DNA of 33,718 nt from an uncultured Acetatifactor sp. (GTDB lineage Bacteria > Bacillota > Clostridia > Lachnospirales > Lachnospiraceae), in the NCBI GenBank assembly GCA_947630715.1, contig CANRIP010000028.1, forward strand, positions 1 through 33,718. Direction: 5' to 3'. This document shows, piece after piece, positions 15,437-22,721 of the stretch; the first letter of the stretch is position 1, and every line of letters starts with the position of its first letter. The notes under the pieces are model-generated. The model searched no databases. It was not told the DNA's origin and saw only the letters and a list, made by a program, of their open reading frames with translations. A program made the position numbers and the translations under genes.

Positions 15437-16510
15437 ATGAAAGCATGGGTATTGCAGGATATCGGAAACATTACATACAGGGATGTTCCCGATCCGGAGC
15501 CGGGAGAAACGGAAACGCTGATTCGGGTAAAAGCGGCAGGGATTTGCGGCTCGGACATCCCGCGCATATACAGGGACGGCGCTCATAAAATGCCGCTGAT
15601 TCCCGGACATGAATTTGCCGGAGAGGTCATTGCTGTTGGGAAACGAACAGACAAGAAATGGCTGCATAAGCGGGTGGGCGTGTATCCGTTGATTCCATGC
15701 CATTCCTGCGCAGCCTGTCAAAAGGGGCGTCACGAAATGTGCAGACAGTACAGTTATCTCGGCTCCAGGCGTGACGGCGCTTTTGCGGAGTATGTAGTTG
15801 TTCCGCAGGAGAACCTGATGGAGCTGCCTGATGTCATATCCTACGAGCAGGCGGCCATGCTGGAGCCATTGTCGGTGGCCGTGCATGCCATGCGCAGAGG
15901 TTCTATTGCGCAGGAAGAAACGGTTACAGTGTGCGGGCTGGGGACAATCGGGATGCTGCTCGCCATGCTTCTTATGGAGCGCGGCATAAGGAACGTCCTG
16001 CTCATAGGAAATAAGGAATATCAACGGAAGAAAGCGTTGGAAATGGGGCTGTCGGAAGAAAATTTCTGCGATTGTCGGAAGGAAAACGTATTGGAGTGGA
16101 TAAAGCGTCGCACGGACGGGAACGGTGCGGATGTGTTTTTTGAATGCGTTGGCAAGAATCAGACAGTTTCCTGGGCGCTGGACCTGACGGCTGCTGGCGG
16201 AAAAATCTGCCTTGTGGGGAATCCATATACGGACATGACGCTGAATCAGCAGACGTACTGGAAAATTTTAAGGAACCAGCTTTTACTGACAGGCACATGG
16301 AACTCATCCTTTTTTGTGACCGGAGTCCCGGAAGAACGAGAAAGTACGGACTGGGAATATGCTATGCGCTTGCTGGAACAGGGGCGGCTCATGCCGCAGC
16401 GGCTGATCTCGCACAGGCTGGGGATGGCGAAACTGGAACAGGGGCTGCGCATCATGCGCGATAAGTCGGAAGACTATTTGAAGATAATGATGTGCGCAGA
16501 TGACTGTTGA
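15437..16510 (+). CDS. Zinc-dependent MDR dehydrogenase, TarJ-like (probable pentulose-phosphate reductase)
   Basis: A 357-residue medium-chain dehydrogenase/reductase. The catalytic zinc region is GICGSDIPRIY and GHEFAGEV. The structural zinc loop has four cysteines in CHSCAACQKGRHEMC. The nucleotide-binding fold starts VCGLGTIGMLLAMLLMERG. It resembles galactitol-1-phosphate and ribulose-5-phosphate (TarJ) dehydrogenases. The likely reaction is NAD(P)H-dependent reduction of the pentulose 5-phosphate to a pentitol phosphate, then activated by the cytidylyltransferase just upstream. I chose the ATG at 15437, with GGAGC before it and an MKAWVL start usual for the family. An in-frame ATG at 15401 is unlikely. 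Confidence 0.85.
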   Translation: MKAWVLQDIGNITYRDVPDPEPGETETLIRVKAAGICGSDIPRIYRDGAHKMPLIPGHEFAGEVIAVGKRTDKKWLHKRVGVYPLIPCHSCAACQKGRHEMCRQYSYLGSRRDGAFAEYVVVPQENLMELPDVISYEQAAMLEPLSVAVHAMRRGSIAQEETVTVCGLGTIGMLLAMLLMERGIRNVLLIGNKEYQRKKALEMGLSEENFCDCRKENVLEWIKRRTDGNGADVFFECVGKNQTVSWALDLTAAGGKICLVGNPYTDMTLNQQTYWKILRNQLLLTGTWNSSFFVTGVPEERESTDWEYAMRLLEQGRLMPQRLISHRLGMAKLEQGLRIMRDKSEDYLKIMMCADDC

Positions 16511-16629
16511 CTGCCGTGACAGAACCGCAATAAGTGAGCAGGAAACGGCAGAATATGCCGAGACAAAAAGGCGTCTGTGCCGTATCATTTTGATTGTAAT
16601 TCCGAACATCAAATCAGGAGGGATCGGAC

Positions 16630-17790
16630 ATGGACGCTTTTGAGCATCAGACATACAGAAATCTTTTTGAGGAAAGCGGCAAAACCAGGCAGGAGGTGGA
16701 AGAAAGGCTGCACCGGATCTGGGACACCTTTTTTTATGGCTCCGAGCAGGAACGCATTTATCATCCTGTCGGCAGCGACATGGGATACCTGGAGGATACG
16801 GGCAACCATGACGTGCGCACCGAGGGAATGTCCTACGGCATGATGATCTGCGTTCAGATGGATCAAAAGGAGGAGTTTGACCGGATCTGGAAGTGGGCCT
16901 ATACCTACATGTGGCAGAAATCCGGTGAAAACGAGGGATATTTTGCCTGGTCCTGCGGGCTTGACGGACATAAAAACGCAGAGGGAGCCGCGCCGGACGG
17001 GGAAGAATTTTTCGCCATGGCCCTATTTTTCGCCTCTCACAGATGGGGGGACGGGGAGGGAATCTACCGATATTCCGAACATGCGAAGGCGATCCTGAGG
17101 GCGGCCCTCCACAAAGGGGAAAACGGCCGGCCTGGCCAGCCCATGTGGAACAGACAGAATAAACTGGTGTTGTTTGTACCGGGCATCCATTTTACAGACC
17201 CCTCCTATCATCTGCCACATTTTTATGAGTTGTTTGCCTTGTGGGCGGACGAGGAGGACAGGCCCTTTTTTAAGGAGGCGGCCGCAGCCAGCAGGAATTA
17301 CCTGAAAGCCGCCTGCCATCCGGTCACGGGGATGAACGCGGAATATGCGGAGTTTGACGGTTCGCCCATGAGCAGAAAGCTGCCCTGGTCCGATGAACGG
17401 CATGACTGGTTTTACAGCGACGCGTACCGCACGGTGGCGAATATCGGGCTGGATTATGCCTGGTTCGGCATAGACCAGGGACAGGCGGCCGCTGCTTCTC
17501 GGCTGCAGAAGTTTCTGGGAGACAGGGAGGACCCCTATCAAATATACGAGCTGGACGGCGTCTGTCTGGGAAAGGCCGCCCTGCATCCTGTGGGAATGAT
17601 GGCCGCCACGGCCCAGGGAGCTTTGGCGGTGATTGGAAGGTCAAAGGACAGGGCAGAGATACAGACCGCCTGGCAGTGGATCGAAAAACTGTGGGAACAG
17701 CCTCTTCGTCAGGGAGAGCGCAGGTATTATGATAACTGTCTGTATTTCTTTGCCTTTCTGGCTTTGAGCGGCAATTACAGAATCTGGTAA
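16630..17790 (+). CDS. Glycoside hydrolase family 8, Rex-like (reducing-end xylose-releasing exo-oligoxylanase)
   Basis: A 386-residue GH8 enzyme with an (alpha/alpha)6 barrel, no signal peptide, hence cytoplasmic. The general acid Glu65 lies in HDVRTEGMSYGMM and the base Asp264 in FYSDAYRTVAN, the positions known for Rex enzymes. MWQKSGENEGYFAW and PSYHLPHFYELF are also typical. Rex enzymes cut single xylose units from the reducing end of xylo-oligosaccharides taken into the cell. AGGAGG precedes the ATG. It is 119 bases after the dehydrogenase, with no clear terminator between, and ends at a strong terminator. It need not belong to the glycan cluster, though xylose catabolism also yields xylulose 5-phosphate. 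Confidence 0.9.
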   Translation: MDAFEHQTYRNLFEESGKTRQEVEERLHRIWDTFFYGSEQERIYHPVGSDMGYLEDTGNHDVRTEGMSYGMMICVQMDQKEEFDRIWKWAYTYMWQKSGENEGYFAWSCGLDGHKNAEGAAPDGEEFFAMALFFASHRWGDGEGIYRYSEHAKAILRAALHKGENGRPGQPMWNRQNKLVLFVPGIHFTDPSYHLPHFYELFALWADEEDRPFFKEAAAASRNYLKAACHPVTGMNAEYAEFDGSPMSRKLPWSDERHDWFYSDAYRTVANIGLDYAWFGIDQGQAAAASRLQKFLGDREDPYQIYELDGVCLGKAALHPVGMMAATAQGALAVIGRSKDRAEIQTAWQWIEKLWEQPLRQGERRYYDNCLYFFAFLALSGNYRIW

Positions 17791-17841
17791 GCGGGCCCGC
17801 CCATGCGCGGCAAACGTAACCGTAACAAACCCCAACGAAAG

Positions 17842-17871
17842 AAACCCCCGAACGAAGAAGTTCGGGGGTTT
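17842..17871. terminator. Bidirectional intrinsic terminator
   Basis: The 12-base arms at 17842-17853 (AAACCCCCGAAC) and 17860-17871 pair perfectly around the loop GAAGAA and run into a T tract. It lies between the converging GH8 gene and the DUF11 gene and can end both transcripts. Confidence 0.9.
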
Positions 17872-17916
17872 TTGCCGGGATGAGCGGATATTTGAACTTT
17901 TCCGCGCCGAAACGGT

Positions 17917-18783
17917 TTATACGGTTCCGGCCACGGTCAGAATGCTGACGCCCGGATTTACGATCCATGCGCCGGTTTCAGGATCCTGCGTATAGGTGGC
18001 TGCGGGAACGGTGATCTGACCCGCCGTGGTTGCGAAGGCGCCGGTCAGATTGTTGTAGGTGTATTCGGAAGATGCGTTCCACGGAACGTTTCCGAAGGTG
18101 ACGTTCAGCGAGTTTAATACGGGGTTGAAGGTATCCGTTACCGTTACGTTATCCGCCGCTTCGGCAGCCGTATTGCCAAGATTCTGGATGATAAAGGTAT
18201 AGGTGAGCCGGCCGTTTTCTGCCACGGTGGTGGGAGAGAGGGATTTGCTGATGGTCAGCATGGCTCTGGCCGCCGCCGTGATCGTTTCCGAAACCGTAAT
18301 GTCTGAGGAAAGGCCGCTGCCGGACACTGTGGCGGTGTTGGTGATGGTACCGCCGGTGTTCAGGGGTGCAAACCGGTTTACGTTTGCCTGATAGATCAGG
18401 GCCGCATTGCCGCCTGCGGGCACATTGATTCCGGTGAATACAAGCTCCTGGGCTGCGGTAACGGAGGGATCGGGCTGCCGGACGCCGTTCACATAATACT
18501 GCGCGGAATCCGGAACATAGGTGAGAGGGTATACGGTGGCCGAAACGCCGCCCACTGTGGCGGATGCGGCGCCCAGATTGTCCGTGACGGTCAGCCCGTT
18601 GAACGCGGTAGTCCCGGAGTTGACGATATTGATGATATAGGTTACGTTATCATTTGCGGCATAGGTGCCGATCAGGGCTGTCTTTGTGGCGGACAGCACC
18701 TCCAACAGTTCGCCGGCCGTAATGTTGGAGGTAGTGGTGTTTCCGTTGTAGGAGAGAGTCGCCTGATTATAAAAAGTTGCCAT
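17917..18783 (-). CDS. DUF11 repeat protein
   Basis: A 288-residue protein made of two DUF11-type beta-sandwich repeats. One reads SATKTALIGTYAANDNVTYI, then VTDNLGA. The other reads TISKSLSPTTVAENGRLTYT, then VTVTDTFNP. It begins MATFYNQATLSYNGNTTTSN, a start I recall from Firmicutes DUF11 proteins of unknown role. There is no signal peptide, transmembrane segment or sorting signal. It is rich in Thr, Ala, Val and Asn and almost free of Cys. DUF11 domains are mostly found in surface proteins, so the missing export signal is odd. AAAAGGAG lies before the ATG at 18783. It is a single-gene unit: a terminator ends it and a divergent promoter region starts it. Confidence 0.82.
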   Translation of the reverse strand: MATFYNQATLSYNGNTTTSNITAGELLEVLSATKTALIGTYAANDNVTYIINIVNSGTTAFNGLTVTDNLGAASATVGGVSATVYPLTYVPDSAQYYVNGVRQPDPSVTAAQELVFTGINVPAGGNAALIYQANVNRFAPLNTGGTITNTATVSGSGLSSDITVSETITAAARAMLTISKSLSPTTVAENGRLTYTFIIQNLGNTAAEAADNVTVTDTFNPVLNSLNVTFGNVPWNASSEYTYNNLTGAFATTAGQITVPAATYTQDPETGAWIVNPGVSILTVAGTV

Positions 18784-18844
18784 AATAACTCCTTTTGAAA
18801 TATTCGGATGAATATTTCCCTGTTTTTTTCCATATAATATATGA

Positions 18845-18860
18845 TGTTTTTGCAAAAACA
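18845..18860. promoter_or_regulatory. Perfect 16-bp palindrome between divergent promoters, candidate operator
   Basis: TGTTTTTGCAAAAACA is a perfect palindrome. Read leftward, it overlaps where the -35 region of the DUF11 gene should be, and a -10-like TATTAT follows downstream on that strand. Dyads of this size often bind a regulator. The cognate protein is unknown. Confidence 0.4.
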
Positions 18861-18877
18861 GTTCAGCGTTCCGTCAC

Positions 18878-18906
18878 TTGACGAAAGGAGCCTTTTGCGT
18901 TATGCT
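18878..18906 (+). promoter_or_regulatory. Probable sigma-A promoter for the small hypothetical - ridA - spoVAE run
   Basis: TTGACG at 18878-18883, a 17-base spacer, then TATGCT at 18901-18906. It lies 39 bases before the first start codon and faces away from the DUF11 gene. Confidence 0.5.
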
Positions 18907-18944
18907 GATTAGCAAATGGGAGCGGGGAAAGGGAGAGGGCTGCT

Positions 18945-19199
18945 TTGAGAAGAATGGAGTTTAAGATGGAACGGCCCGGGCTGTTGGAGCCGGGGCAGAA
19001 AATCACCGTGACGGAGGGACTGTTACCCAGCAATTATTATTACACCATCGACCCGTCCCTTGCCATGTCGGTGAATATTCCCTTCCGGTACCGTTTAAAG
19101 AGCCGGGAGGGCGTGGTGGTCGATGTGAAGGAGAATGCAAGAGGCTATTATGTGACGGCTGAGTTTGACGAGCCTGACACAGATGAGCATAAATCATGA
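18945..19199 (+). CDS. Small hypothetical protein
   Basis: Up to 84 residues, family not recognised. It has GQKITVTEGLLPSNYYYTID, then RYRLKSREGVVVDVKENARG and ends in an acidic tail. It is short, polar and probably a small beta-rich cytoplasmic protein. Start choice is uncertain: the TTG at 18945 has GGAGAGGG five bases upstream, the ATG at 18954 has none, and the ATG at 18966 has GGAG six bases upstream. It sits 21 bases before the ridA start and probably shares its transcript. Function unknown. Confidence 0.6.
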   Translation: MRRMEFKMERPGLLEPGQKITVTEGLLPSNYYYTIDPSLAMSVNIPFRYRLKSREGVVVDVKENARGYYVTAEFDEPDTDEHKS

Positions 19200-19220
19200 T
19201 GAATGCAGGAGGAATGCGAA

Positions 19221-19595
19221 ATGTTACAAAAAATTTCAACTGACGGCGCGCCCGCGGCGATCGGGCCTTATTCCCAGGGAATCCTTGCAAACGGATTTCT
19301 GTTTGCCTCCGGGCAGATCCCTCTGGATCCGGCCACAGGCGGGGTTGTTGGCACGGATATTGTCTCACAGGCGGAACAGGTGATGAAAAATGTGGACGCC
19401 CTGTTAAAAGCAGCGGGGACGGATTTTGTGAACGTAGTGAAAACCACCTGTTTTTTGGCGGATATGAATGACTTTGCCGCGTTCAATGAGGTTTACGCCC
19501 GCTATTTTACGGAAAAACCGGCGAGAAGCTGCGTGGCGGTGAAAGCGCTGCCGAAAAACGTACTCTGCGAGGTGGAGGTGGTTGCCGCCGTTTAA
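19221..19595 (+). CDS. ridA: RidA family 2-iminobutanoate/2-iminopropanoate deaminase
   Basis: A 124-residue YjgF/UK114 protein of normal length. RidA trimers hydrolyse reactive enamine/imine products of PLP enzymes. Family signatures: AIGPYSQGILANGFLFASGQ near residues 12-31 and the substrate Arg in KPARSCVAVKALPKNVLCEV. The ATG at 19221 has AGGAGG eight bases before it. An earlier in-frame ATG at 19203 has none. It lies downstream of a small hypothetical gene and before spoVAE. The link to sporulation is probably only positional. Confidence 0.93.
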   Translation: MLQKISTDGAPAAIGPYSQGILANGFLFASGQIPLDPATGGVVGTDIVSQAEQVMKNVDALLKAAGTDFVNVVKTTCFLADMNDFAAFNEVYARYFTEKPARSCVAVKALPKNVLCEVEVVAAV

Positions 19596-19791
19596 GAGGC
19601 GTAGCCCCTGCGCGGATTTTTTGCCCCGTCCGCTGAAAATGGGCGTCAGTCATAAGGCGCGTCCCTGTGCATCCTGTGCGAAAAAGCGGATGTCATACAT
19701 ATTTTACAGAAAACGGCAGAAACTAGAGGATAGAAAAGCCCGCTGTTTGGGAATCGGAGGACGGCGGCGCGGATGAAAGGAGTATGCCGGA

Positions 19792-20148
19792 ATGGATTAT
19801 CTGAAAGCGTTTTTGGTGGGCGGTCTGATCTGCGCACTGGTTCAGATCCTGATGGAAAAGACAAAGCTGATGCCGGGGCGTATCATGGTTCTCCTGGTGA
19901 CCACGGGCGCTGTGATCAGTTTTTTTGGCTGGTACGAGCCCTTTACGGAATTTGCGGGGGCCGGCGCCAGCGTCCCTCTTTTGGGGTTTGGGAACGTGCT
20001 GATGAAGGGCGTAAAGGAAGCGGTGGATGAACAGGGCCTTTTGGGAGCGTTTGCCGGAGGATTCAAGGCGGGGGCCGTGGGCTGCGCCTCGGCGCTGATC
20101 TTCGGGTACCTGGCCAGCCTGATTTTTAAGCCCAAGATGAAAAAATAA
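19792..20148 (+). CDS. spoVAE: Stage V sporulation protein AE (SpoVAE type)
   Basis: A 118-residue integral membrane protein, the length of SpoVAEb. It starts MDYLKAFLVGGLICALVQIL and has an LMPGRIMVLLV segment, GAGASVPLLGFGNVLMKGV, and ends GYLASLIFKPKMKK. Three to four hydrophobic segments are visible. SpoVA proteins form the channel that moves calcium dipicolinate into the developing spore and out at germination. AAAGGAG precedes the ATG. SpoVAC and SpoVAD, usually adjacent, are not next to it here, so this copy is solitary. The 196-base gap upstream holds nothing I can identify; I looked for a sigma-G promoter and found no convincing pair. It shows the host can form spores, or descends from one that did. 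Confidence 0.9.
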   Translation: MDYLKAFLVGGLICALVQILMEKTKLMPGRIMVLLVTTGAVISFFGWYEPFTEFAGAGASVPLLGFGNVLMKGVKEAVDEQGLLGAFAGGFKAGAVGCASALIFGYLASLIFKPKMKK

Positions 20149-20178
20149 AGAAGGCGTGACAGGGGATAAGGGGGAAAC

Positions 20179-20679
20179 TCACAGAATCTCCCAGGCGATC
20201 CCCTCCTTGTCCAGAAATTGTTTCAGAGCCCGGTCCCAGATGGTATCGGGCTCTTTTGACAGAAAAAAGGAGCGGGCGGCGGTGGCGGTGGTCAGCGTTG
20301 CCTTTGCGCCGTCATAGCGGATATTCACGGCCAGAGTCTCAATCTGCGCGGGATCCGTTTCGCTGCATGTTTCCCGGAGCAGCCGTTCTGCCAGTTCCGG
20401 CTTTAACTGGAAGGTAAAGCGGAAAAACAGGGGTGTACGTTTGCCCCGGATCAGTTCAAAGCATAGTCCCCTCATCTCGCTCCAGGGCCTGAACGGAGGC
20501 AGAGGGGAGAGGGTGTCCTGTTCTTCTCCCTGGTAAAATTTTTTGTTCACATGGCCGTCTATGGTGATGGTGGATGCGGCGGCGATCACGGCCTCCTCCA
20601 GAAGAAAAATATCAAAGCTTTCCGAAGTCAGCAGTTTTTTCATAAAAAGTTTCAGGTTTGTGATCTGAAACGCTGTCAT
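20179..20679 (-). CDS. DUF5721 family protein
   Basis: A 166-residue cytoplasmic protein, resembling the DUF5721 group of Clostridia. It starts MTAFQITNLKLFMKKLLTSE, contains ASTITIDGHVNKKFY and WSEMRGLCFELIRGKRTPL, and ends ALKQFLDKEGIAW. Function unknown. AAGGAG lies before the ATG on the minus strand. It follows the DUF1294 gene after 36 bases and likely shares its transcript. It converges on spoVAE with only 30 bases between the stops. Confidence 0.72.
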   Translation of the reverse strand: MTAFQITNLKLFMKKLLTSESFDIFLLEEAVIAAASTITIDGHVNKKFYQGEEQDTLSPLPPFRPWSEMRGLCFELIRGKRTPLFFRFTFQLKPELAERLLRETCSETDPAQIETLAVNIRYDGAKATLTTATAARSFFLSKEPDTIWDRALKQFLDKEGIAWEIL

Positions 20680-20715
20680 GGGTTTTCTCCTTATTTTGGG
20701 GCGTTCTTCATTCTA

Positions 20716-20994
20716 TCAAAAGGACGGGGAATCCAACAGGCGGAACAGGCAGGCGGCGGAAAGCTGCAGAAGGAAAATGGCGGGCATCCCGTATCGGAAA
20801 TACCAGTGCCTGGTTTTATGGTGAAACACACGCATACCCAGCGTGGCGCCAAGCGCTCCCCCAAGCAGGGCGGCAAGGAACAGGGAGGCCTCCGAAATGC
20901 GCCATGCGCCCCGGATGGCTCTGTGTTTGTCGATTCCCATCATGGCAAAGCCGATGCAGTTGATAGCGATTCCATAAATCCATAACATGGCCAC
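20716..20994 (-). CDS. DUF1294 membrane protein
   Basis: A small membrane protein of about 92 residues with the DUF1294 pattern: GIDKHRAIRGAWRISEASLF, then AALLGGALGATLGMRVFHHK, TRHWYF and a final hydrophobic stretch. Three hydrophobic segments are expected. I chose the GTG at 20994 because GGGAGG lies eight bases upstream; the ATG at 20988 is nearly equivalent. The frame stays open to 21075, but that extension is low-complexity Gly/Gln and starts at the argG terminator, so it is unlikely to be translated. Function of the family is not known. Confidence 0.75.
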   Translation of the reverse strand: MAMLWIYGIAINCIGFAMMGIDKHRAIRGAWRISEASLFLAALLGGALGATLGMRVFHHKTRHWYFRYGMPAIFLLQLSAACLFRLLDSPSF

Positions 20995-21079
20995 GCGCCG
21001 TACCTCCCACTGAAACTGCGGCTGCCCGAAACCGCCGAAACCGCCGGCCGGGTCCGATTTTGCGTTACGCCGCATAAAA

Positions 21080-21105
21080 ACAGCGGAGAGAGGGCTCTCC
21101 GCTGT
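21080..21105 (-). terminator. argG intrinsic terminator
   Basis: The ten-base arms CAGCGGAGAG (21081-21090) and CTCTCCGCTG (21095-21104) pair around a four-base loop, with an extra A-T pair outside. On the minus strand the stem is followed by TTTTT. It lies 26 bases after the argG stop. Confidence 0.88.
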
Positions 21106-21130
21106 GGGATTTTTCCAAAGAGTATCCGTT

Positions 21131-22354
21131 TTAGAACAAATCGATGCCCTGCTCCTGCATTTTCATGGCGCGGACTTTGCTGGAAAGGCCGAACAGATTG
21201 ATGAATCCTTCCGCATCGTGATGGTCGTAAAGGCTGCCTGTGGTAAAGGAAGCGATACTCTCGTTGTACAGGCTGTAAGGGGAGGTGGTTCCGGCCTTTA
21301 TGATATTTCCTTTGTAGAGCTTGAACTTTACCTCGCCGGTTACATATTTCTGGGTTTCTTCAATGAAAGCCTGCTCTGCCTGACGCAGCGGCGTAAACCA
21401 TTTCCCTTCGTAGACGAGGCTGGCGAAACGGCTCCCCATCTCCTTTTTGAGCGCGTAGGTGTCGCGGTCAAGGATCAATTCCTCCAACTGCTGGTGCGCC
21501 TCCATGAGAATGGTTCCTCCAGGCGTCTCATACACGCCCCGGGATTTCATGCCTACCACCCGGTTTTCCACAATATCGATAATGCCGATGCCGTGTTTGC
21601 CGCCAAGCTGATTTAAGACGGTAATGATCTCGGACACTTTCATTTTCTTCCCGTTGACGGAGGTGGGTACGCCCTTTTCAAAGGTCATGGTCACATATTC
21701 GCCCTCGTCGGGAGCCTTCTCGGGGGTAACGCCCAGCACAAGAAGATGTTCAAAGTTGGGTTCGTTGGCGGGATCCTCCAGCTCCAGTCCCTCATGGCTG
21801 ATATGCCAGATATTCCGGTCGCGGCTGTATGAGGAATCCGCTGAGAAGGGAAGATCGATGCCGTGAGCTCTGCAATATGCGATTTCGGACTCCCGGGAGT
21901 CCATGGTCCACTTGTCGTTTCTCCAGGCGGCAATGATTTTCAGGTCAGGCGCCAGGGCCTTGATGCCAAGCTCAAAGCGGATCTGGTCGTTGCCCTTGCC
22001 GGTAGCGCCGTGACAAATGGCGGCTGCGCCCTCCCTGCGGGCAATCTCCACCAGCTTTTTGGCAATCAGGGGACGTGCCATGGAGGTACCCAGCAGATAC
22101 TTGTTCTCATAGACGGCGTTTGCCTGTACGCAGGGAACAATGTATTCGTCGCAGAACTCGTCGATCACGTTCTCAATGTATAGCTTGGAAGCGCCGCAGG
22201 ACTTTGCGCGTTCTTCCAGGCCGTCCAGTTCTTCCGCCTGACCGCAGTCCACGCAGACGCAGATCACTTCATAGTCAAAGTTCTCTTTCAGCCAGGGAAT
22301 GATGGCGGTGGTGTCCAGCCCGCCGGAATAAGCGAGAATCACTTTTTCTTTCAT
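21131..22354 (-). CDS. argG: Argininosuccinate synthase
   Basis: A 407-residue enzyme joining citrulline and aspartate, with ATP, to make argininosuccinate, the second-to-last step of arginine synthesis. The ATP pyrophosphatase loop LAYSGGLDTTAI covers residues 7-18. GTSMARPLIAKKLVEIA, ICHGATGKGNDQIRFEL and WTMDSRESEIAY are hallmark ArgG stretches. Length is normal. I chose the ATG at 22354 (GGAG five to six bases upstream, canonical MKEKVILAYSGG start). The frame extends 31 codons further, but that part is the structured leader. argH is not adjacent. It ends at its own terminator and is transcribed divergently from the main arg operon. Confidence 0.97.
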   Translation of the reverse strand: MKEKVILAYSGGLDTTAIIPWLKENFDYEVICVCVDCGQAEELDGLEERAKSCGASKLYIENVIDEFCDEYIVPCVQANAVYENKYLLGTSMARPLIAKKLVEIARREGAAAICHGATGKGNDQIRFELGIKALAPDLKIIAAWRNDKWTMDSRESEIAYCRAHGIDLPFSADSSYSRDRNIWHISHEGLELEDPANEPNFEHLLVLGVTPEKAPDEGEYVTMTFEKGVPTSVNGKKMKVSEIITVLNQLGGKHGIGIIDIVENRVVGMKSRGVYETPGGTILMEAHQQLEELILDRDTYALKKEMGSRFASLVYEGKWFTPLRQAEQAFIEETQKYVTGEVKFKLYKGNIIKAGTTSPYSLYNESIASFTTGSLYDHHDAEGFINLFGLSSKVRAMKMQEQGIDLF

Positions 22355-22500
22355 CTTACTCTCCATTCTGGAGCGTTTACGCGAGGGGGCGACGCGAATC
22401 TCAAATTCGCGTCTGCCATCAGGGGAATTTGTGACGCTCCGGCACAAATTCTTGTGTGAATAATCAGCACATCAGTGTGATTTTTCACACTATGAGCCTC
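22355..22500 (-). promoter_or_regulatory. Structured argG leader with SD-masking hairpin and possible pseudoknot
   Basis: Read on the minus strand, the leader first shows hairpin I: GAATTTGTG/CACAAATTC (22443-22451 with 22425-22433). Its nine-base loop contains GGAGCGT. Then comes hairpin II, GACGCGAAT/ATTCGCGTC (22405-22413 with 22391-22399). Last is ACGCTCC at 22370-22376 just before the ribosome site. ACGCTCC can pair with the loop of hairpin I (seven bases), or its CTCC can pair with the SD GGAG across a five-base loop. The two pairings exclude each other, so translation could be switched. No ligand-binding family is recognised. Confidence 0.5.
22474..22491 (-). promoter_or_regulatory. 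18-bp palindrome upstream of argG, candidate operator
   Basis: AGTGTGATTTTTCACACT has seven-base arms around a four-base centre. The size fits an arginine-repressor type site, but the sequence differs from the usual TGAAT/ATTCA arms. A TGTGAATAATCA stretch at 22455-22466 looks like a second partial site. Regulator not established. Confidence 0.4.
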
Positions 22501-22630
22501 CGTATATCGTGTCTATATTTTTTACAAGCTGAAACCACTATACAACAGAACCTCCGGAAATGCAAGCAAAATTGACGGGACGAAAGACTTGGGGAGCGCG
22601 GCCTGTTATGTTTTTGGGAGTTCGCTCCGA

Positions 22631-22636
22631 TATAAT
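22631..22636 (+). promoter_or_regulatory. Consensus -10 box without clear -35
   Basis: A perfect TATAAT lies in the argG/hypothetical gene gap. No good -35 is found 16-18 bases upstream. Transcripts from here would run directly into the terminator at 22665. Confidence 0.35.
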
Positions 22637-22664
22637 TAAGCAAAGGAAGAAAAATCAATGCCAC

Positions 22665-22698
22665 GGATGGTGCGGTTGACAACGTGCCATCCTTTTTT
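22665..22698 (+). terminator. Intrinsic terminator with no gene before it
   Basis: Stem GGATGGTGCG/CGTGCCATCC (two G-T pairs) around GTTGACAA, followed by six T. No + strand gene precedes it, so it must end a short transcript started in the gap, or act as an attenuator of the gene at 22818. Confidence 0.7.
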
Positions 22699-22721
22699 GG
22701 GTTACGGGCAGTGAGCCGTAT

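Noticed and set aside
15416..16024. 202-codon minus-strand frame opposite the TarJ-like gene
   Set aside because: Composition is rich in His, Gln and Pro with no domain. The opposite strand encodes a clear dehydrogenase.
14641..16510. Isoprenoid (MEP pathway) role for the IspD-like gene
   Set aside because: Neighbours are a pentulose-phosphate epimerase and a TarJ-like dehydrogenase, not isoprenoid genes. The pentitol reading fits better, though it is not proven.
17324..17968. 214-codon minus-strand frame opposite GH8 and across the terminator
   Set aside because: It runs through an intrinsic terminator and antisense to conserved GH8 motifs.
19596..19791. Sigma-G promoter before spoVAE
   Set aside because: A CATACATATT stretch near 19697 resembles a -10, but no -35 element lies at correct spacing.
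22391..22413. T-box or known riboswitch in the argG leader
   Set aside because: No T-box sequence, specifier loop or other known riboswitch core was found. The hairpins are reported only as an unassigned structured leader.
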